64,000 nucleotides of DNA from Madurella fahalii (GCA_029876055.1 CM056878.1:2666001-2730000), one strand, 5' to 3'; positions 10,378 through 21,310 are shown, counted from the stretch's first letter. Made by a program: numbers and translations. The notes: generated by a model not told the origin, from the sequence alone.

Positions 10378-11250
10378 GGTGACGGCGGGTCCGAGATGCG
10401 GTGGGGAAACCAGAAGCTGCTTCGTCTCGGGGGTTGGGTATGTCGATACGGCGAACTGGCAAAAAGCTGTACCGGGTGCAGCTTGTGTCCAGGTTCGGCC
10501 AAGGGGGTGGGGGTTGAGGTGCGGGATTGCGGTGGTGGTTGTGGTTGTTGTTGCTGTTCGCTCTCGAACGAAACGAGCGTCGCAACTTGCGCTTGCCAAC
10601 CTTTTTGCTTATCGATACGCTGCGGCGCCGGGACAGCGAGCCTCGACGCTGCCAAGAAGTGATGCACGCAGCCCTTTGCACATCAAAATGCGGGGCCAAC
10701 ACAATGACGGTGCAGGGCCAATGTACTGTATTGTACCCCCCGTACTCTATGTATGTACCGTCATCCAGGTAGGACGGTGGGTAGCCTGTGCCCAGCTCAG
10801 TCAGTTGCCATGCATCGGCTGTTGCAGTAAAATACGCGAATCGCTCGCAAGACCGCAATCAAAACCCCGTTGTAGTCCATGTGGCAGAAATGTTCGGGAA
10901 TTGGGTTCATCCCATTGCCCCGCCGGTATTATACTACGTAGTAGGTGTGCGGGGGTTTTTGCGTGGTATTGATTGCTCTATTTTGTGTTTCTAGGAGTAG
11001 AACCTCACAAAAATATACAGTGCTCCAGCACTTTCAGGTTGTCCCAGATATAAACTGCCATAACACGGCTCCCGGTTTTCCCGGTAATCTTCTCACATAC
11101 TCAACACCTCGGGCCACGAAAGCCATCTTATGACTGCCCGCATTATACTCAAAGGATACACCCCAAAGGATTTGCCTCTTGTCCCCGTGGCGCCAACTGC
11201 CTGTAACTCCGTATTGTGCAGACTTGTATCTCCTACGGCCTCGCTACCCG
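10378..11250. other. Intergenic between EDC3 start and PIF1 end
   Basis: Both neighbours run on the minus strand, so this contains the EDC3 promoter and 5' UTR and the PIF1 3' UTR. A GT-rich stretch (about 10525-10560) and several TACTATGTA-like steps are present. No gene or RNA was recognised. Confidence 0.5.
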
Positions 11251-13828
11251 TCAACCAAACGCCGCCATGGCCTCTTCTTCGTCGTCGTCAAACTCATTCC
11301 CTTGCTGGCCCCCAGATGCACCCGACGGCGCCGCCTGCTTCACCGTGTAGTTCGTAATCGACCCGGCCGCCTTCTTCTTGACCGCCGACTCAGCGCTGTA
11401 GAGCTTGTTGTAGAAGTCGACCACGCGCGGATGCGCCATGACCCTGTCTTTTTGGAAGCGCAGCACCTGGAGACCCTGCTGTGTCGTGGCGCGGCTGAGC
11501 GCGACGTAGGCTTGCCCCTTCTCAAACACCTTGCCGAGATCGACCTTGACACGCTCCAGCGTCTGTCCTTGGGCCTTGTGGATCGACAGGGCCCACGCCA
11601 AGATCAACGGAAGCTGCTTCCGGGACGCCTGCTCCTCGCCCGTTGGGAGTTCCACTTTCCAGGCTTCAGGGACGCAGAGGATGATCCGTTGCGAGCCATC
11701 GACGGCGTGGAAGCGCACCAGTGGATACGCTTTGTTGTCGCCTTTCGAGCCTTCGGAGAGGGCATTGCTGAAAGCACGCATCCTCTTCTTGGTCTCCGAA
11801 TCCACCTCAGAGCTGTTGCTCGCGCCTGTGATCTCAAACGTCGATTCGCTCATAAAGTCAATCACGGTTCCCAGCGAGCCGTTGACGAGCGTCTCGTCCA
11901 TATTCTTGATCAACATGACCTGTGCGCCCTTCTTCAGCTCGATAACTGGGGGCGCCATCATGTTTGCAAGGAGTTTGTCGCGGATCCTTACGTCCCCAGT
12001 GTCTATGGCCTCGTAGCGGTACGATTTGCCACTCAGTGCGTTGAGACGCTTCTGGTTCGACGTCTCAACTTCGTTTCTTGTTGGGAACCTTGTATAGGAG
12101 GTCAGTCTTGTGTGTCTACGACGCGGAGACATGGTGACCTACAGTTCAGTTACCTCGAGCCCGTCGTCAAACTCCAGCGGTCTGCTTAGAGACTGGAAGT
12201 TTCGGACCGTCTTCTCGCTGATTCTCCCCAGACGCATCTCGTTGAGCATCCCCGCGAATTCTGTAGGACAGTGAGCATACAATCCCATATCCCTCCAGCT
12301 GGTACGCATTATCCGACTTACCAGGATCCCTCTGTCGAAACACTTCGGTCAATCCAATGGTATGGTCGATCGACATGCTCCACGTCGCCGCGTCGAACGC
12401 GAACTTCGACTCTCTTTGCTTACTGCCATCCGGCACGGGGGGAAGCTGGAAGAAGTCGCCCGTGATGACCAGCTGGATGCCACCCCACGGCCGCCCGTTG
12501 TTCCGGATAATCCTGCCGATCTGGGACAGCTTGTCGAAGAGCTCGCCATCCACCATGGAGACCTCGTCGATGATGAGAGTCTTAGTTTTGAGCCACCGGT
12601 TCTTTGCCTTGGGATTGCGCCGAATCTTCTTGACCAGGGCATTGGCGTCTTCCTTGCCGAGGCCAATGCCTGCGAAGCTGTGTAATGTCATGCCGCCAAT
12701 GTTGCAGGCAGCCAGGCCCGTGGAAGCCGTGACTGCCACCCGCTCCGGGTCCCTGACATATTTTTTCTTGAGGTCCTGGATGATGGCTCGCATCAACACG
12801 GACTTCCCTGTGCCGGCGGGGCCAGTGAAGAAGACACTTTGGCCTTTCTCGACAACTAGGTGCTTAACATGACGCTGCTCGTTACTTAGCGTGATAGCCG
12901 ATGCTTTCGTCGAGTGGGACTTGACGGCTTCGCGCATGTCCTCCGCCGAGGCTTCCGCTTTGCCGGACTCCCTGAGTTGGGTCTTCAGCTGTTTCTTTTG
13001 TGCCTTGACCGCGCTCGCAGTAGTATTCCACAGCATGGGAGCCTTGGTCTTGGGTGCCGGCGTCGCCACGGAAGCCTCGTAAAGTTCTTCGGCGTCCCCG
13101 TCCTTGATTATCGGTGGTCGGGCCCAATGCTTGGGAAGCTCTCGCTTTGATTTCTTCGTCACGGCGGGCTCCTGCTGCTCGTTATCGTCCGGAGAGTCAC
13201 GCTTGGCGGGCTTCTGCGGAGGATACACCGTCGGGCGTTGTGGAGGGTAGTGGTGTGAAGGTGATGACTGTGACCAAGAGAGCGCGCTTGTGCTAGTCGC
13301 CGGAGGGGGTGCTCCATTTTCCTGGGCAGAAAGCGATGGCTGAGGACGGGGAAGCGTGGGCAGAGCCGTGGCGGCCTGGAAGTCCAAGTCGAGATCCTCA
13401 TCGTCATCGATGTCGCTCTCATAAATTTCACACGCCGGTGGTGGTGGATTGCTTGTCCGCAATGTGTGTGGCGGAGAGGGAGTATCGTGCAGGAGACTGA
13501 TCACTTCGGGCTCTTCCCTAAACGAGTTTGACTTGTTGCAGAGAGAAGCTAGCGCCTTGCCGTTGACGCTGCTGTTGTTTGGCCTGGTAACATTGAGAGG
13601 TCGGTTTTGAAGAGGCTCTCCTGTTGCCGCTGCTCCCAATGGACCGCTAGAACCCGGCTGCGGGCGGGGCTTGAACATGTTGGCGAGACTCTGTGTGGGT
13701 TTTTTCGACGCGGAGCTTGGGCTGCTGGAAGGGAAAAGCTGCTTCGCGAGGGAATCTTTGGCGGTAGGCGGTCGGGCCAGCTGATTTGCGGCAGCGACCC
13801 TTTTGGCCTCGACTTCTCGTTTCAACAT
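11251..13828 (-). CDS. PIF1: ATP-dependent DNA helicase PIF1
   Basis: A 5'-to-3' superfamily 1B helicase acting on telomeres, G-quadruplexes and mitochondrial DNA. Exons: 13828-12322, 12260-12143 and 12088-11251, joining in phase to 820 residues. The first 300 residues are low-complexity, with [11 protein letters not shown] and acidic patches. The helicase core then begins: Walker A GPAGTGKS (near residue 330), motif Ia [13 protein letters not shown], Walker [21 protein letters not shown], motif [16 protein letters not shown], and VFRQRDP at the exon 1/2 join. Exons 2-3 restore [12 protein letters not shown] and [14 protein letters not shown]. The C-terminal motifs [20 protein letters not shown] and [13 protein letters not shown] are intact. 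The second intron's donor (ACT|GTAGGT) was chosen because it alone keeps TELFPTR. The N-terminal start is less certain than the core. Confidence 0.95.
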
Positions 13829-16218
13829 TGTGCGTGGAGGAAGAAGGGGGGGCTGAATCCAACGGCATGCACATTAGCACGGCCTACACGGCACGCGAAG
13901 TTCCTATCGAGGGGAAGGACTGCTCGACGGAGGACAAGACTGGAGAGCCCAGTCATACAGAGTCGGCGCCACCGGGGGCGAGCTGTTGACCTGTCGCGGG
14001 GTGAGGGCGGCTGGATTGCTTGGAAGGCAACGAAAACAAGACAGCCGTCGCGTCGTTCACAAGAAAAATCGCGTCTGAGCTCCAATTGACGCGAGGAGCA
14101 CGTGCGGGCTGATAACGAACTAAGTGGCTAGGCTTGGCAATCCTGCGCCACGGCCCTAACCCTGGAACTTGAACGGCAAAAGCATTGTTTCCTTATTTGA
14201 ACTATAGCTTCCGCAAAGTTCAATGGCATACAGAAGAAATTATTCGCGTAGGCTCGACTTGGGAGGCTAATCCGGGACGGGGGAGGGGTTCGGACGAATG
14301 TGATCAAGGGAAAAGTTGTCATGTAGGGGAAACCTCGACCAGCCGGAGTGCATCCATTCATAATTAATCCTAGTCAGCAGATACATCACTACTAATAATT
14401 ATTCAAAAATGGAGCCAAGGTTAAGCAAGGGCACACATGAGAAGTGCAATGGAGAGTCCGAAAGTATCCCCATTGTCAGCCGCCCACAGAGACTTCACAC
14501 AATCATGAGAACGTGCCGAGGATCATGGCGAATTTACGAGCTTGGAGTCCGTATGACACGGATATGGTTGGTGACCGGAGGCAACCGCTTGGGATTAATA
14601 GCAAGTCCTCTCGAGACCCCACAGAACGGACGAAAATATTGGTCGAATCCACGTGTGTATAATGCGACCGAGGCAGAACATAAGGGCGCCCGCGGGAAGT
14701 GGGGTCGTATAGCCCTGCTCGGGGTGGTCAAAGAGCAGCATGTAGGCTCACGGGAGCATAGATACTGGTATGCAAGCCTAAGGTAACCCAGTTGGTCTCG
14801 CCTCTGCCCCGAGCTACGTGCAGAACGCTTGTGATGAGTGCATTAACATCAGACGCGTGAGAACTGGTGCGTTCACGAGGGAGACAGAGCGCACTGCCCG
14901 ACCTAGATAGACGCCAAATAACGCGCAAACGTTGTCCCTTGGGCAAACGACAGTGTTCTGGGTACCAGTTGCTTGAGGTAATCACACACCCGTTGAATAT
15001 TTCCAGAAACTCAATGGTTTCATAGATGAACGGAGGCCATGTCTCGTCTGTGATGTTTGGTGAAGAGATTTTGAAGCTCCGAGTTAGCATCATCAATTCG
15101 GTGAATTTCGATCTTTTTCTGCAACCTAAGTAGGTGCGCAATATATACACCGCCAGGAATTGTCGAGTGCTGTATTTGTCGCTTTCCATTGAGAGCTTGA
15201 AGCCCTCACTCCCTGCCGGCGTCTTCAGATCGTTCCTGAGCCCCTCTCAAACTTCGTTGATCGTCCGATTAACAGTGTCATCAGGAGGCCTTTTCAGTAT
15301 ACTGTTCAACATTCGGGTCAGAGTCCTTAGGCTAAATGTGCGGACTGATGGTGCTGATTATAGGTACCTAGTACGGATCTTGTGGGTGACGCCGTTGGCG
15401 CCTCCAACGGATAGAACGCGTCTGTACTGTACCAGGGGCTTCCTTATCAATGTCCGGATAGCTCCCCCATTTGGTGATACTGTTGAAACACCAGGGTTCC
15501 AGAACACGGCCTTTATTGTTGACGTTCTGCATGTAGTACAGTACGAGTGAGCCGAACGGGGTAGATTTAGATAAATCTGCCTTCCTCATCCCCAACTACT
15601 CGAAAATATCGAACAATCCAGAATTGGTTAGTATGAACGCTGTTACATGGCAAGAGTCTAATGGAGAAAATCGTACCTGGTTATAACTTTGTTCTCCGGG
15701 AATCGCATCGCACCCACGACATAGTAATCGTGTAGGCCGGGAGGGTTGCTTGTGCCTCGGGATGTGGAGTTGTATGTGAAAGAGGCCACCAACTCTATCC
15801 TTACTCTCGGCAAGTTCAAAGATGTCGCGGGAAGCTTTGAACCCCTGTTTCTTGAGATCCTCAGTTTTGTTGGGGTAGTCCAAGGTCAAAGTAGTGAACA
15901 GCCCCGCGGCACCTGCCCAAACGATAGCGACTTTTGCATCAGTGATTTAGCTGCTAATTAGAGAAACCATCGGTCCGACGGTCCATTATCAACACTTGCG
16001 GATAGGGCTCCCTCTAAAGCTCTAATAGGGTGAGATTGGTCTACGCAAGAGAAGTTTTTAGACTGAGCTTGTAGCAAGTATAGAAAAAAGGAATCGAATC
16101 GTATATCCTCTAGTAGTGTCTAAAGAGGAATGGCCCGGTTGGCCCTACTACTTGTGGCGCAAATAAAATGGATCGCTAGCGGCTTCCAACTTCCGGAGCA
16201 TCATCTCACCAAGTGTCG
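13829..16218. other. Long gene-poor stretch
   Basis: About 2.4 kb upstream of PIF1 without a recognisable gene. The first few hundred bases should be the PIF1 promoter. Open frames exist at 14409-14786 (+), 14728-15189 (-) and 15596-15889 (-), but none has a known motif, sustained coding bias or splice-consistent partner. The 15596-15889 frame (TLDYPNKTEDLKKQGFKAS near its start) looks the most protein-like and could be a decayed gene piece. Confidence 0.4.
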
Positions 16219-16232
16219 CCTCTGATCAGAGG
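16219..16232. repeat. Third copy of the TCTGATCAGA palindrome
   Basis: The sequence CCTCTGATCAGAGG lies 18 bp upstream of the solo LTR. It matches the copy at 478-491, including parts of the flanks (TGT..GCC before and ACC after). Confidence 0.5.
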
Positions 16233-16250
16233 AACCAGGTTCGTGCTGGC

Positions 16251-16502
16251 TGTTACGTGGTGGAGGCCAGCACTGCCCTGCAGTGTCTGGGCCCGCACCC
16301 CGTCAGGGATGACGGCCCAGGGGTCACCACTGACGTCTATAAAGACTCCATAGACTTGTCCCCAGGAGGACGTTTACTCAATCAACTTTCATATCTTACT
16401 TTGTCATAGATCATGCCAGTGTTCATGAAGTGCCTACGTCAGCGTCAAGGCTGACGCCCTTGAGGTCACCAGCTACGGGACCACGACGGAATCCCCGTAA
16501 TA
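16251..16502 (+). mobile_element. Solo LTR of a retrotransposon with 5-bp TSD
   Basis: A 252-bp block starts TGTTACGTGG and ends CCCCGTAATA. The ends form an imperfect inverted repeat of the type TGTTACG...CGTAACA, with the final CA changed to TA, a C-to-T transition. The five bases on each side are identical: CTGGC at 16246-16250 and 16503-16507, the target-site duplication expected of LTR integration. Inside is a TATAAAG at 16338-16344, a plausible LTR promoter TATA box. No gag, pol or second LTR is nearby, so this is a solo LTR left by recombination. Orientation cannot be fixed beyond the TATA position. Confidence 0.75.
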
Positions 16503-16507
16503 CTGGC

Positions 16508-16833
16508 AGTCCTCCCCAATCCACTAGCAGGGGGAAAGCCATAAAGAAAAGCTATCTAGCGGTATTAATATTACATATCCTGTTGAAAACTTGACTACCT
16601 TCTGTTTAGCTGTGACGTAGGAGCTTTGACCAACTTTGATTTCACTTGATTACCTGGAGCTTATCGAACTGGAGCTCCAAAAGTAGGCCCACAGAAACAC
16701 TCAGCGGGCAGCAAACCGAAACCCCAGGTTGGTTGAGCCAAAATTATTCAACTGCAGTGGCCCACATCCACCTCCACCGGCGGCCGCCGCCAGACCTTAT
16801 CCTACTGTAACGTTCACGCTGCGCCGCGCTACA
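16508..16833. other. Intergenic upstream of kinase-like gene
   Basis: Sequence between the solo LTR and the kinase-like gene. It probably carries that gene's promoter. A Pro/Ala-coding stretch directly before the ATG stays open in frame but lacks an ATG. Confidence 0.4.
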
Positions 16834-17826
16834 ATGACCGACAGATCGCATCTCTTTTCCCTCCCCCGCCGTCGGTATCTGACAATCACGGAAGAGGTAT
16901 TGTCTGACGATGAGATTGTCGATCTACCGCCACCGCCAACCAACTCCGTCCCCGGCCAGCCCCAGGGTTTCCGTATAAGCCTTCCTCCACGCCGCCATCA
17001 GAACCCACCTCCCGTCTCTGGTTTCAACCCGCCCCCGAGCTCCGGCCACTGCAACCTCGCACCGGCTGTCCGCGAGATGCTGCCCCCAGGCATCCGTCGG
17101 GATCCCACCCCGGATGGTTCTGGTGAAGGTTCGCATGAGCTCTCCGACATACGTTTTTGGCTTTGGACGCGCCTCGTGTCCGCCACCGGCTCAGCTATTG
17201 ACGGCAGCAGCCATGTCTTCCGGTTACGCCTCAAGCCCAACCTAACCGCGCGGCTGCTCGGCGTTGTTGTTAACCTTCTCCCTCGAGTAGCCCAGTCGTG
17301 GGTGAAGATACGGTGGCCGGAATGGTTTCTTCCGCGAACCGTTATCTTGAAGAAGAGGAAAGAAGGTTGGGATGAAGAATTTGAGAATGAGAAGCGTATG
17401 TACGCGGGACTGCGGGAGCTGCAAGGTACTGTCATTCCTATATGCTACGGCCTCGTCGTCTGTGGTAAGCAACCAGTTCCTGCTCTGGTGCCCTCGGACA
17501 TTGGGGGATACGAACTCTGCCAACCCCAGGCAGGCGCTATACCGGAGGACCAGCTGGCCAAGTTGTTACGTGATGCATTTGAAGCTCTCGCACGTTGTGG
17601 TGTCGGTCACGGTGATTTGAAATTGGATAATTTACACCTTACTCGGAATAACGGCCTTAGGGCCATGGTGGTGGACTTGGAGAGCGTCGAAGACGTTAAC
17701 CCGGCAAACTCAGCCTTCTTCGTCGACTCTAATATCGACCATGTCTTACGAATCTACCGGAATCATCAGGAGTGTCTCATAGATGATGGCTTCCTACCTA
17801 CGCAGCAAGTAAATTACATAGACTAA
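16834..17826 (+). CDS. Fungal protein-kinase-like protein
   Basis: A single-exon gene of 330 residues, starting at the first in-frame ATG (MTDRSHLFSLPRRRYLTITEE). Residues 1-100 are Pro-rich and probably disordered. A kinase-like fold follows. RTVILKKRKEGWDEEFENEK supplies a candidate ATP-site Lys (near 172) and helix-C Glu. GHGDLKLDNLHL (near 259) matches the catalytic loop with Asp and Asn but has HGD in place of HRD. AMVVDLESVE (near 281) stands where DFG is expected. The C-lobe is short, ending soon after this motif, as in small lineage-specific fungal kinases. No signal peptide or TM helix is seen. The gene lies about 500 bp upstream of a nuclease-like pseudogene on the same strand. Substrate unknown. 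Confidence 0.7.
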   Translation: MTDRSHLFSLPRRRYLTITEEVLSDDEIVDLPPPPTNSVPGQPQGFRISLPPRRHQNPPPVSGFNPPPSSGHCNLAPAVREMLPPGIRRDPTPDGSGEGSHELSDIRFWLWTRLVSATGSAIDGSSHVFRLRLKPNLTARLLGVVVNLLPRVAQSWVKIRWPEWFLPRTVILKKRKEGWDEEFENEKRMYAGLRELQGTVIPICYGLVVCGKQPVPALVPSDIGGYELCQPQAGAIPEDQLAKLLRDAFEALARCGVGHGDLKLDNLHLTRNNGLRAMVVDLESVEDVNPANSAFFVDSNIDHVLRIYRNHQECLIDDGFLPTQQVNYID

Positions 17827-18200
17827 GTACGTAGTGCTCCTTCTATTGTGGCTTCGCGTATCGTTTATTTCGTATCGTTTATTTCGGGATTCCAACTGCT
17901 GAATTAAGTGAATGCAACAGCACATTCGTATTCGACACGAGTCCTTGGATAGTGTGACTTCCCGGTACGTCCCCTCCAGGTCATGTGTTACTCCGCATAT
18001 ACTAGGTTAGCCGATTCCGGAACGCGAGTGTGTGCCTGAGGTGCTCAGGTTGTCCGCAATAATGCCCAACTACGAAGTCCGGGTAGCAATCGTCTATTCC
18101 CATCATCTTGTCGCCCGGGTGCGATGTTAATCGATATCTTTCAAAATCGCTACAAATTCCAAGATTGAAGTTCCGCCCATCATTTTCCTCATTTGGAGAC
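17827..18200. other. Intergenic, nothing recognised
   Basis: A gap of 374 bp between the kinase-like gene and a tiny ORF. It includes a tandem duplication of TATCGTTTATTTCG (about 17859-17886) just after the kinase-like stop. No gene is seen. Confidence 0.4.
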
Positions 18201-18290
18201 ATGGCCGCCACCGTCAAGGGCCTCCTCTCCCAGCATTCTACCAACTATGTCAAGTCAACCGAGTACAAGACTTGGACAGACAAGGCGTAG
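18201..18290 (+). CDS. Tiny ORF, 29 residues, unidentified
   Basis: An ATG in good context (GAGACATGGCC) opens a 29-residue frame rich in polar residues (MAATVKGLLSQH at the start) with GC-rich, codon-biased sequence unlike its AT-richer surroundings. It ends at TAG. It could be a captured first exon of a real gene, a short peptide gene, or chance. No partner exon was found. Confidence 0.2.
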   Translation: MAATVKGLLSQHSTNYVKSTEYKTWTDKA

Positions 18291-18338
18291 TCAACATAAT
18301 ACCCCCTGACCGAGAGTGTTACAATACACTCTTGTGCC

Positions 18339-19102
18339 ATGCCTGAGGATTGCTCAAGTATCATAGCCGACTTTGAGACTCCTTTGTTGCCCGATTATGA
18401 TGACGATCCCGTGCGGTGGGTACAGCCAGCTTTCCCCCCTAACAAACGTTCGTGGAGACTCGAAACAGAGGAGGATTGTACCGACTGGTTCAAGGTCGAG
18501 GTTTCAAACATTGTCCTTGCGGCATGGACAGACTATCCGGCTATTTTTCAGGTATCGCAGGTGAAAGCCTTCTCAGATTCATCACGTAGCGAATCAGTCG
18601 ATGTATTTTATACCTTCACCTATCTGAATTGTAAGGTCCCGATTGTCATCGGCGAGTGGAAGAGGAACCTCATACGGCCCCGGGAGTGGATGGAGTCCAC
18701 ACTGAGCAATGCGCAGCAAAAGCTCGCCAAGGAGTTGCGGGGGTAATGGCTGGCTTCCGAACCTCGAGGACGTACGTGTTCTGACGGCTGTCGCAGGTAT
18801 GTCGACAAGTATCAATGCCTCCAGATATTCTGTTTTGATGGCGAATGGCTTCTGATGCTTCAGTTCCGTGCCAAATCCCAGAGATGATCAGGGATCCCAA
18901 CTGCGAAATCGACTGCTGGCTCATCCCTCGGATGAACGGCGACAACAGCGTAACTTTCCGGTACGCCCTCTATCGTTTTCTTGCTCAGGGTTTCAGGAGG
19001 TGCCAAAGCTACTGGCCCACTGGGATGCCGACCCGGGTGGGCGGGCTCCTCCCCGAGCCTAACCGCGAATTTTTCTCGGGCAATGCCAATCTGGAAATTT
19101 AA
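18339..19102 (+). pseudogene. PD-(D/E)xK nuclease-like accessory protein, frameshifted
   Basis: Two exons, 18339-18742 and 18797-19102, are separated by a 54-bp GT-AG intron that restores ELRGYVDKYQ in phase. The first exon contains ESVDVFYTF and, about 14 residues on, IVIGEWKR. This D...ExK spacing in a beta-strand context resembles the restriction-endonuclease (PD-(D/E)xK) active site; that is my inference from motif, not a known assignment. The second exon (CFDGEWLLMLQFRAKS) breaks at 18877-18879. Reading continues one frame over with PEMIRDPNCEIDCW and FRYALYRFLAQGFRRC, so a single missing C would join them. This is either a true frameshift or an assembly error. The wider family is lineage-specific in fungi and often found near kinase-like genes. 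Confidence 0.55.
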
Positions 19103-19441
19103 AGGCGTATCTCACGGTCAGCACCCCGGTGGATTCCAGCGGGCAATAAATATCGAATATGGTGCCTTCTACTGGACCCACAGCGACCAGTCACTTCTAC
19201 CCGTGGAAGTACTGTGGGATAATTATCCAGGCATTCTGGCATAGCGTGCAACATGTCGCGGCCGGGGCTGCTGGCGCAGGTCAAGACCATGAAGACCGGG
19301 AGGTTAAAAATATCTATAATGATTAAGTTTCAGCGAGAAAACTGTGTTTGCGTCTCTAGCAGCTAACGTAGCTAACTTAACGTCGCCTATATCCGTGAAT
19401 CCGTGATCTAAGCTTTTACGGGAGTAGATCGCCACGATTTA
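19103..19441. other. Intergenic, nothing recognised
   Basis: A gap of 339 bp after the nuclease-like pseudogene. It becomes AT-rich toward its end, with no open frame of note. Confidence 0.4.
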
Positions 19442-19921
19442 ATGCGGAGTACAGGTGAACCTACCGTTGAGCGCGATGATTCGGAGCGCGACAACGAAAT
19501 CGCAGTACCTGTTGTGTTCGCTGAGCGAATGGTTACTCGGTGCTGTCATTTCTCTGACGTGGCTGCTTTCCCAGACTTATCCCCAACGGCTTCAAATAAC
19601 AAGTTGCGAGATATAAGGTACAGCCTACTATACAGCGACAACTTCATGGAAGACTTCCAAAACGCTTATAGCACTGGCTGTGAAATATCCAAGGAAAAGG
19701 TAGATGGTTTTATAAAGGGAGTGGATGTGGTTCAGGATGTTAGTAGAGGTGTGCCGTTAATCAGGAGGTATTCCAGGCCCGACAATACCATTATCGCAGA
19801 GTCTAAATTGGTGTCTAAGTCTGAGATAGAGGCAGCGGTGTCGCCCATCTTGGTAATGCCGCCGGAAGACGTATCTAGGATAGAGCGAGAAGGGAGACAG
19901 CGAAGAACCGAACTAGAATAG
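19442..19921 (+). CDS. Hypothetical protein, 159 residues
   Basis: An ATG-started open frame running to TAG with mixed charge and no low-complexity stretch. It has an acidic N-terminus, a middle around YSLLYSDNFMEDFQNAY, and a Lys/Glu-rich end (SKSEIEAAVSPILVM, REGRQRRTELE). I do not recognise a family. It lies among degenerate accessory genes and has lower GC than the housekeeping genes, so it may itself be a remnant, perhaps lacking exons. Confidence 0.3.
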   Translation: MRSTGEPTVERDDSERDNEIAVPVVFAERMVTRCCHFSDVAAFPDLSPTASNNKLRDIRYSLLYSDNFMEDFQNAYSTGCEISKEKVDGFIKGVDVVQDVSRGVPLIRRYSRPDNTIIAESKLVSKSEIEAAVSPILVMPPEDVSRIEREGRQRRTELE

Positions 19922-20700
19922 ATCGTATAGTCTAGATAGCATGTTATGTACCATTTGTGGAATGTTGGTGATTTGCACGCCTGGATCAAGCTCCGAGAGT
20001 GGAAGATAGGGGTTATGAGAGGAGCGACGCCAAAGTGACCCAGCCCAAAGTGGCCCTTTGCTATGGTGTTGGCTTTGAGATTTTTATTTACTGCCGACCA
20101 ATGGGTGTCTTGGACGTACGCGTATGCTGTGATGGAGGCCCCGCGTTAGCTAGGAAGAAGTCGAAGCTGCAATTTTGAGAGGGACGGCTTCTATTTCCTC
20201 GATATTGTATCCGCCGCCCACGCATCCGGGACACGCCTCAGCTAGGATTAGCCTCCCAATACAAGCGGCGACGAAATGATCAATCGCGGTTGTGTGCCAT
20301 GGCCTTCAGCGACTAGACCAAGCAGCGCGTCAGCATGTCCCGGTCCGACTGGGCTAGGCTGTTCCCTACGAGTGTGTCTATGGACTTGGTCGAATTATTC
20401 ATGCTTGTCAATATTTAGTTATCTAATTATCACTAGTACCTCCGCTCTACGAATATCTCTTGCACATATCCGAGTCTCAATCCCGTCTTTTATCTCCGTC
20501 TTCGCTTGCCTGTAACCCAACCGACAAAACTCAGGCACCTTCCAGTCATAGTCAATAAGCCTTGCCGCATTGCGCACTGTGCACTCAGGTAGGATACAGA
20601 ATTACTTGAAATTCAAGGCTAGCGACAACGATATAAGATCTCTCACATTCTGCAGACCGGATGCTGGCTCCAAACATAGAGGGGCAGGTACAGCAGGCTA
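19922..20700. other. Gene-poor stretch
   Basis: No credible gene. The open frame at 20276-20515 (+) is hydrophobic and lacks any known motif. Composition is mixed with several AT-rich patches. Confidence 0.4.
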
Positions 20701-21310
20701 CTACACGCCATTGCCGAGGGAACTACGCTTCGGGGGAGAATCCTCAAGCCCGTTATCCCTACGATTACTCTTCTTCTTAGATATCTTAGCAAGTTGCTTG
20801 TTTTCGACTGGCGCAGCGCGGTCAAAGTCGATGAGCATGACACGACGGCGCTTATTGTTCCAGAGTACCTACCTAAGGTTAGCTCCGTACTCTTCGAGGT
20901 GTTTGACATCATTGTTGAAGATGGCCCGCGAGATCTTCGATCCTAGGCCTTTGATCGTACTCTCCACAAAGCATAGCCGCCTCCCGCCGTAGAACCTCCC
21001 GATCACTCCAAAATGTTGCTTCTGCAAGAGCTTCTTAAAGTAGTCCCAAGGACGATGCCACTTAGGGTAGTACTTGCACTCCTTTGCGAACCCCATCGAA
21101 GACATGGACGTGTCGACGAGCCTGAGCTTCGTATATAGGTGGAACTGGCAGTTGTACAGATATTCAGCGTGGCCTTCTGGGTTTCGCGTATTAACTGCTT
21201 TGCTCGTGAGATTGCTTCCTCCTTTTCGCGTTTGAACTGCTCCGCTTTGCGCCTCACCTGCTCCAGCTCCCGCCGGAGCCGGGCAATTCCTTGAAGATGT
21301 TCCGATATCG
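20701..21310 (-). pseudogene. Decayed coiled-coil/kinase accessory gene
   Basis: Read on the minus strand, the sequence starts with a coiled coil (ARLRRELEQVRRKAEQFKRE, then EEAISRAKQLIRETQK). It continues one frame over with EYLYNCQFHLYTKLRL and KYYPKWHRPWDYFKKLLQ, then TIKGLGSKISRAIFNND. This is the N-terminal domain order of a fungal family that normally leads into a kinase domain. Here it stops at a TAG (20869-20871), and the same frame resumes at once with LWNNKRRRVMLIDFDRA, the DFG-side end of such kinases. The catalytic core is therefore missing. One frameshift, one stop and a large internal deletion mark it as dead. A Ser/Arg-rich frame at 21388-21588 may be its lost N-terminus. Confidence 0.6.

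Noticed and set aside
11179..12189. A 336-codon open frame on the plus strand
   Set aside because: Antisense shadow of the PIF1 third exon.
14728..15889. Possible genes upstream of PIF1 on the minus strand
   Set aside because: Weakly protein-like, but no family recognised and no consistent exon structure; mentioned only in the gap description.
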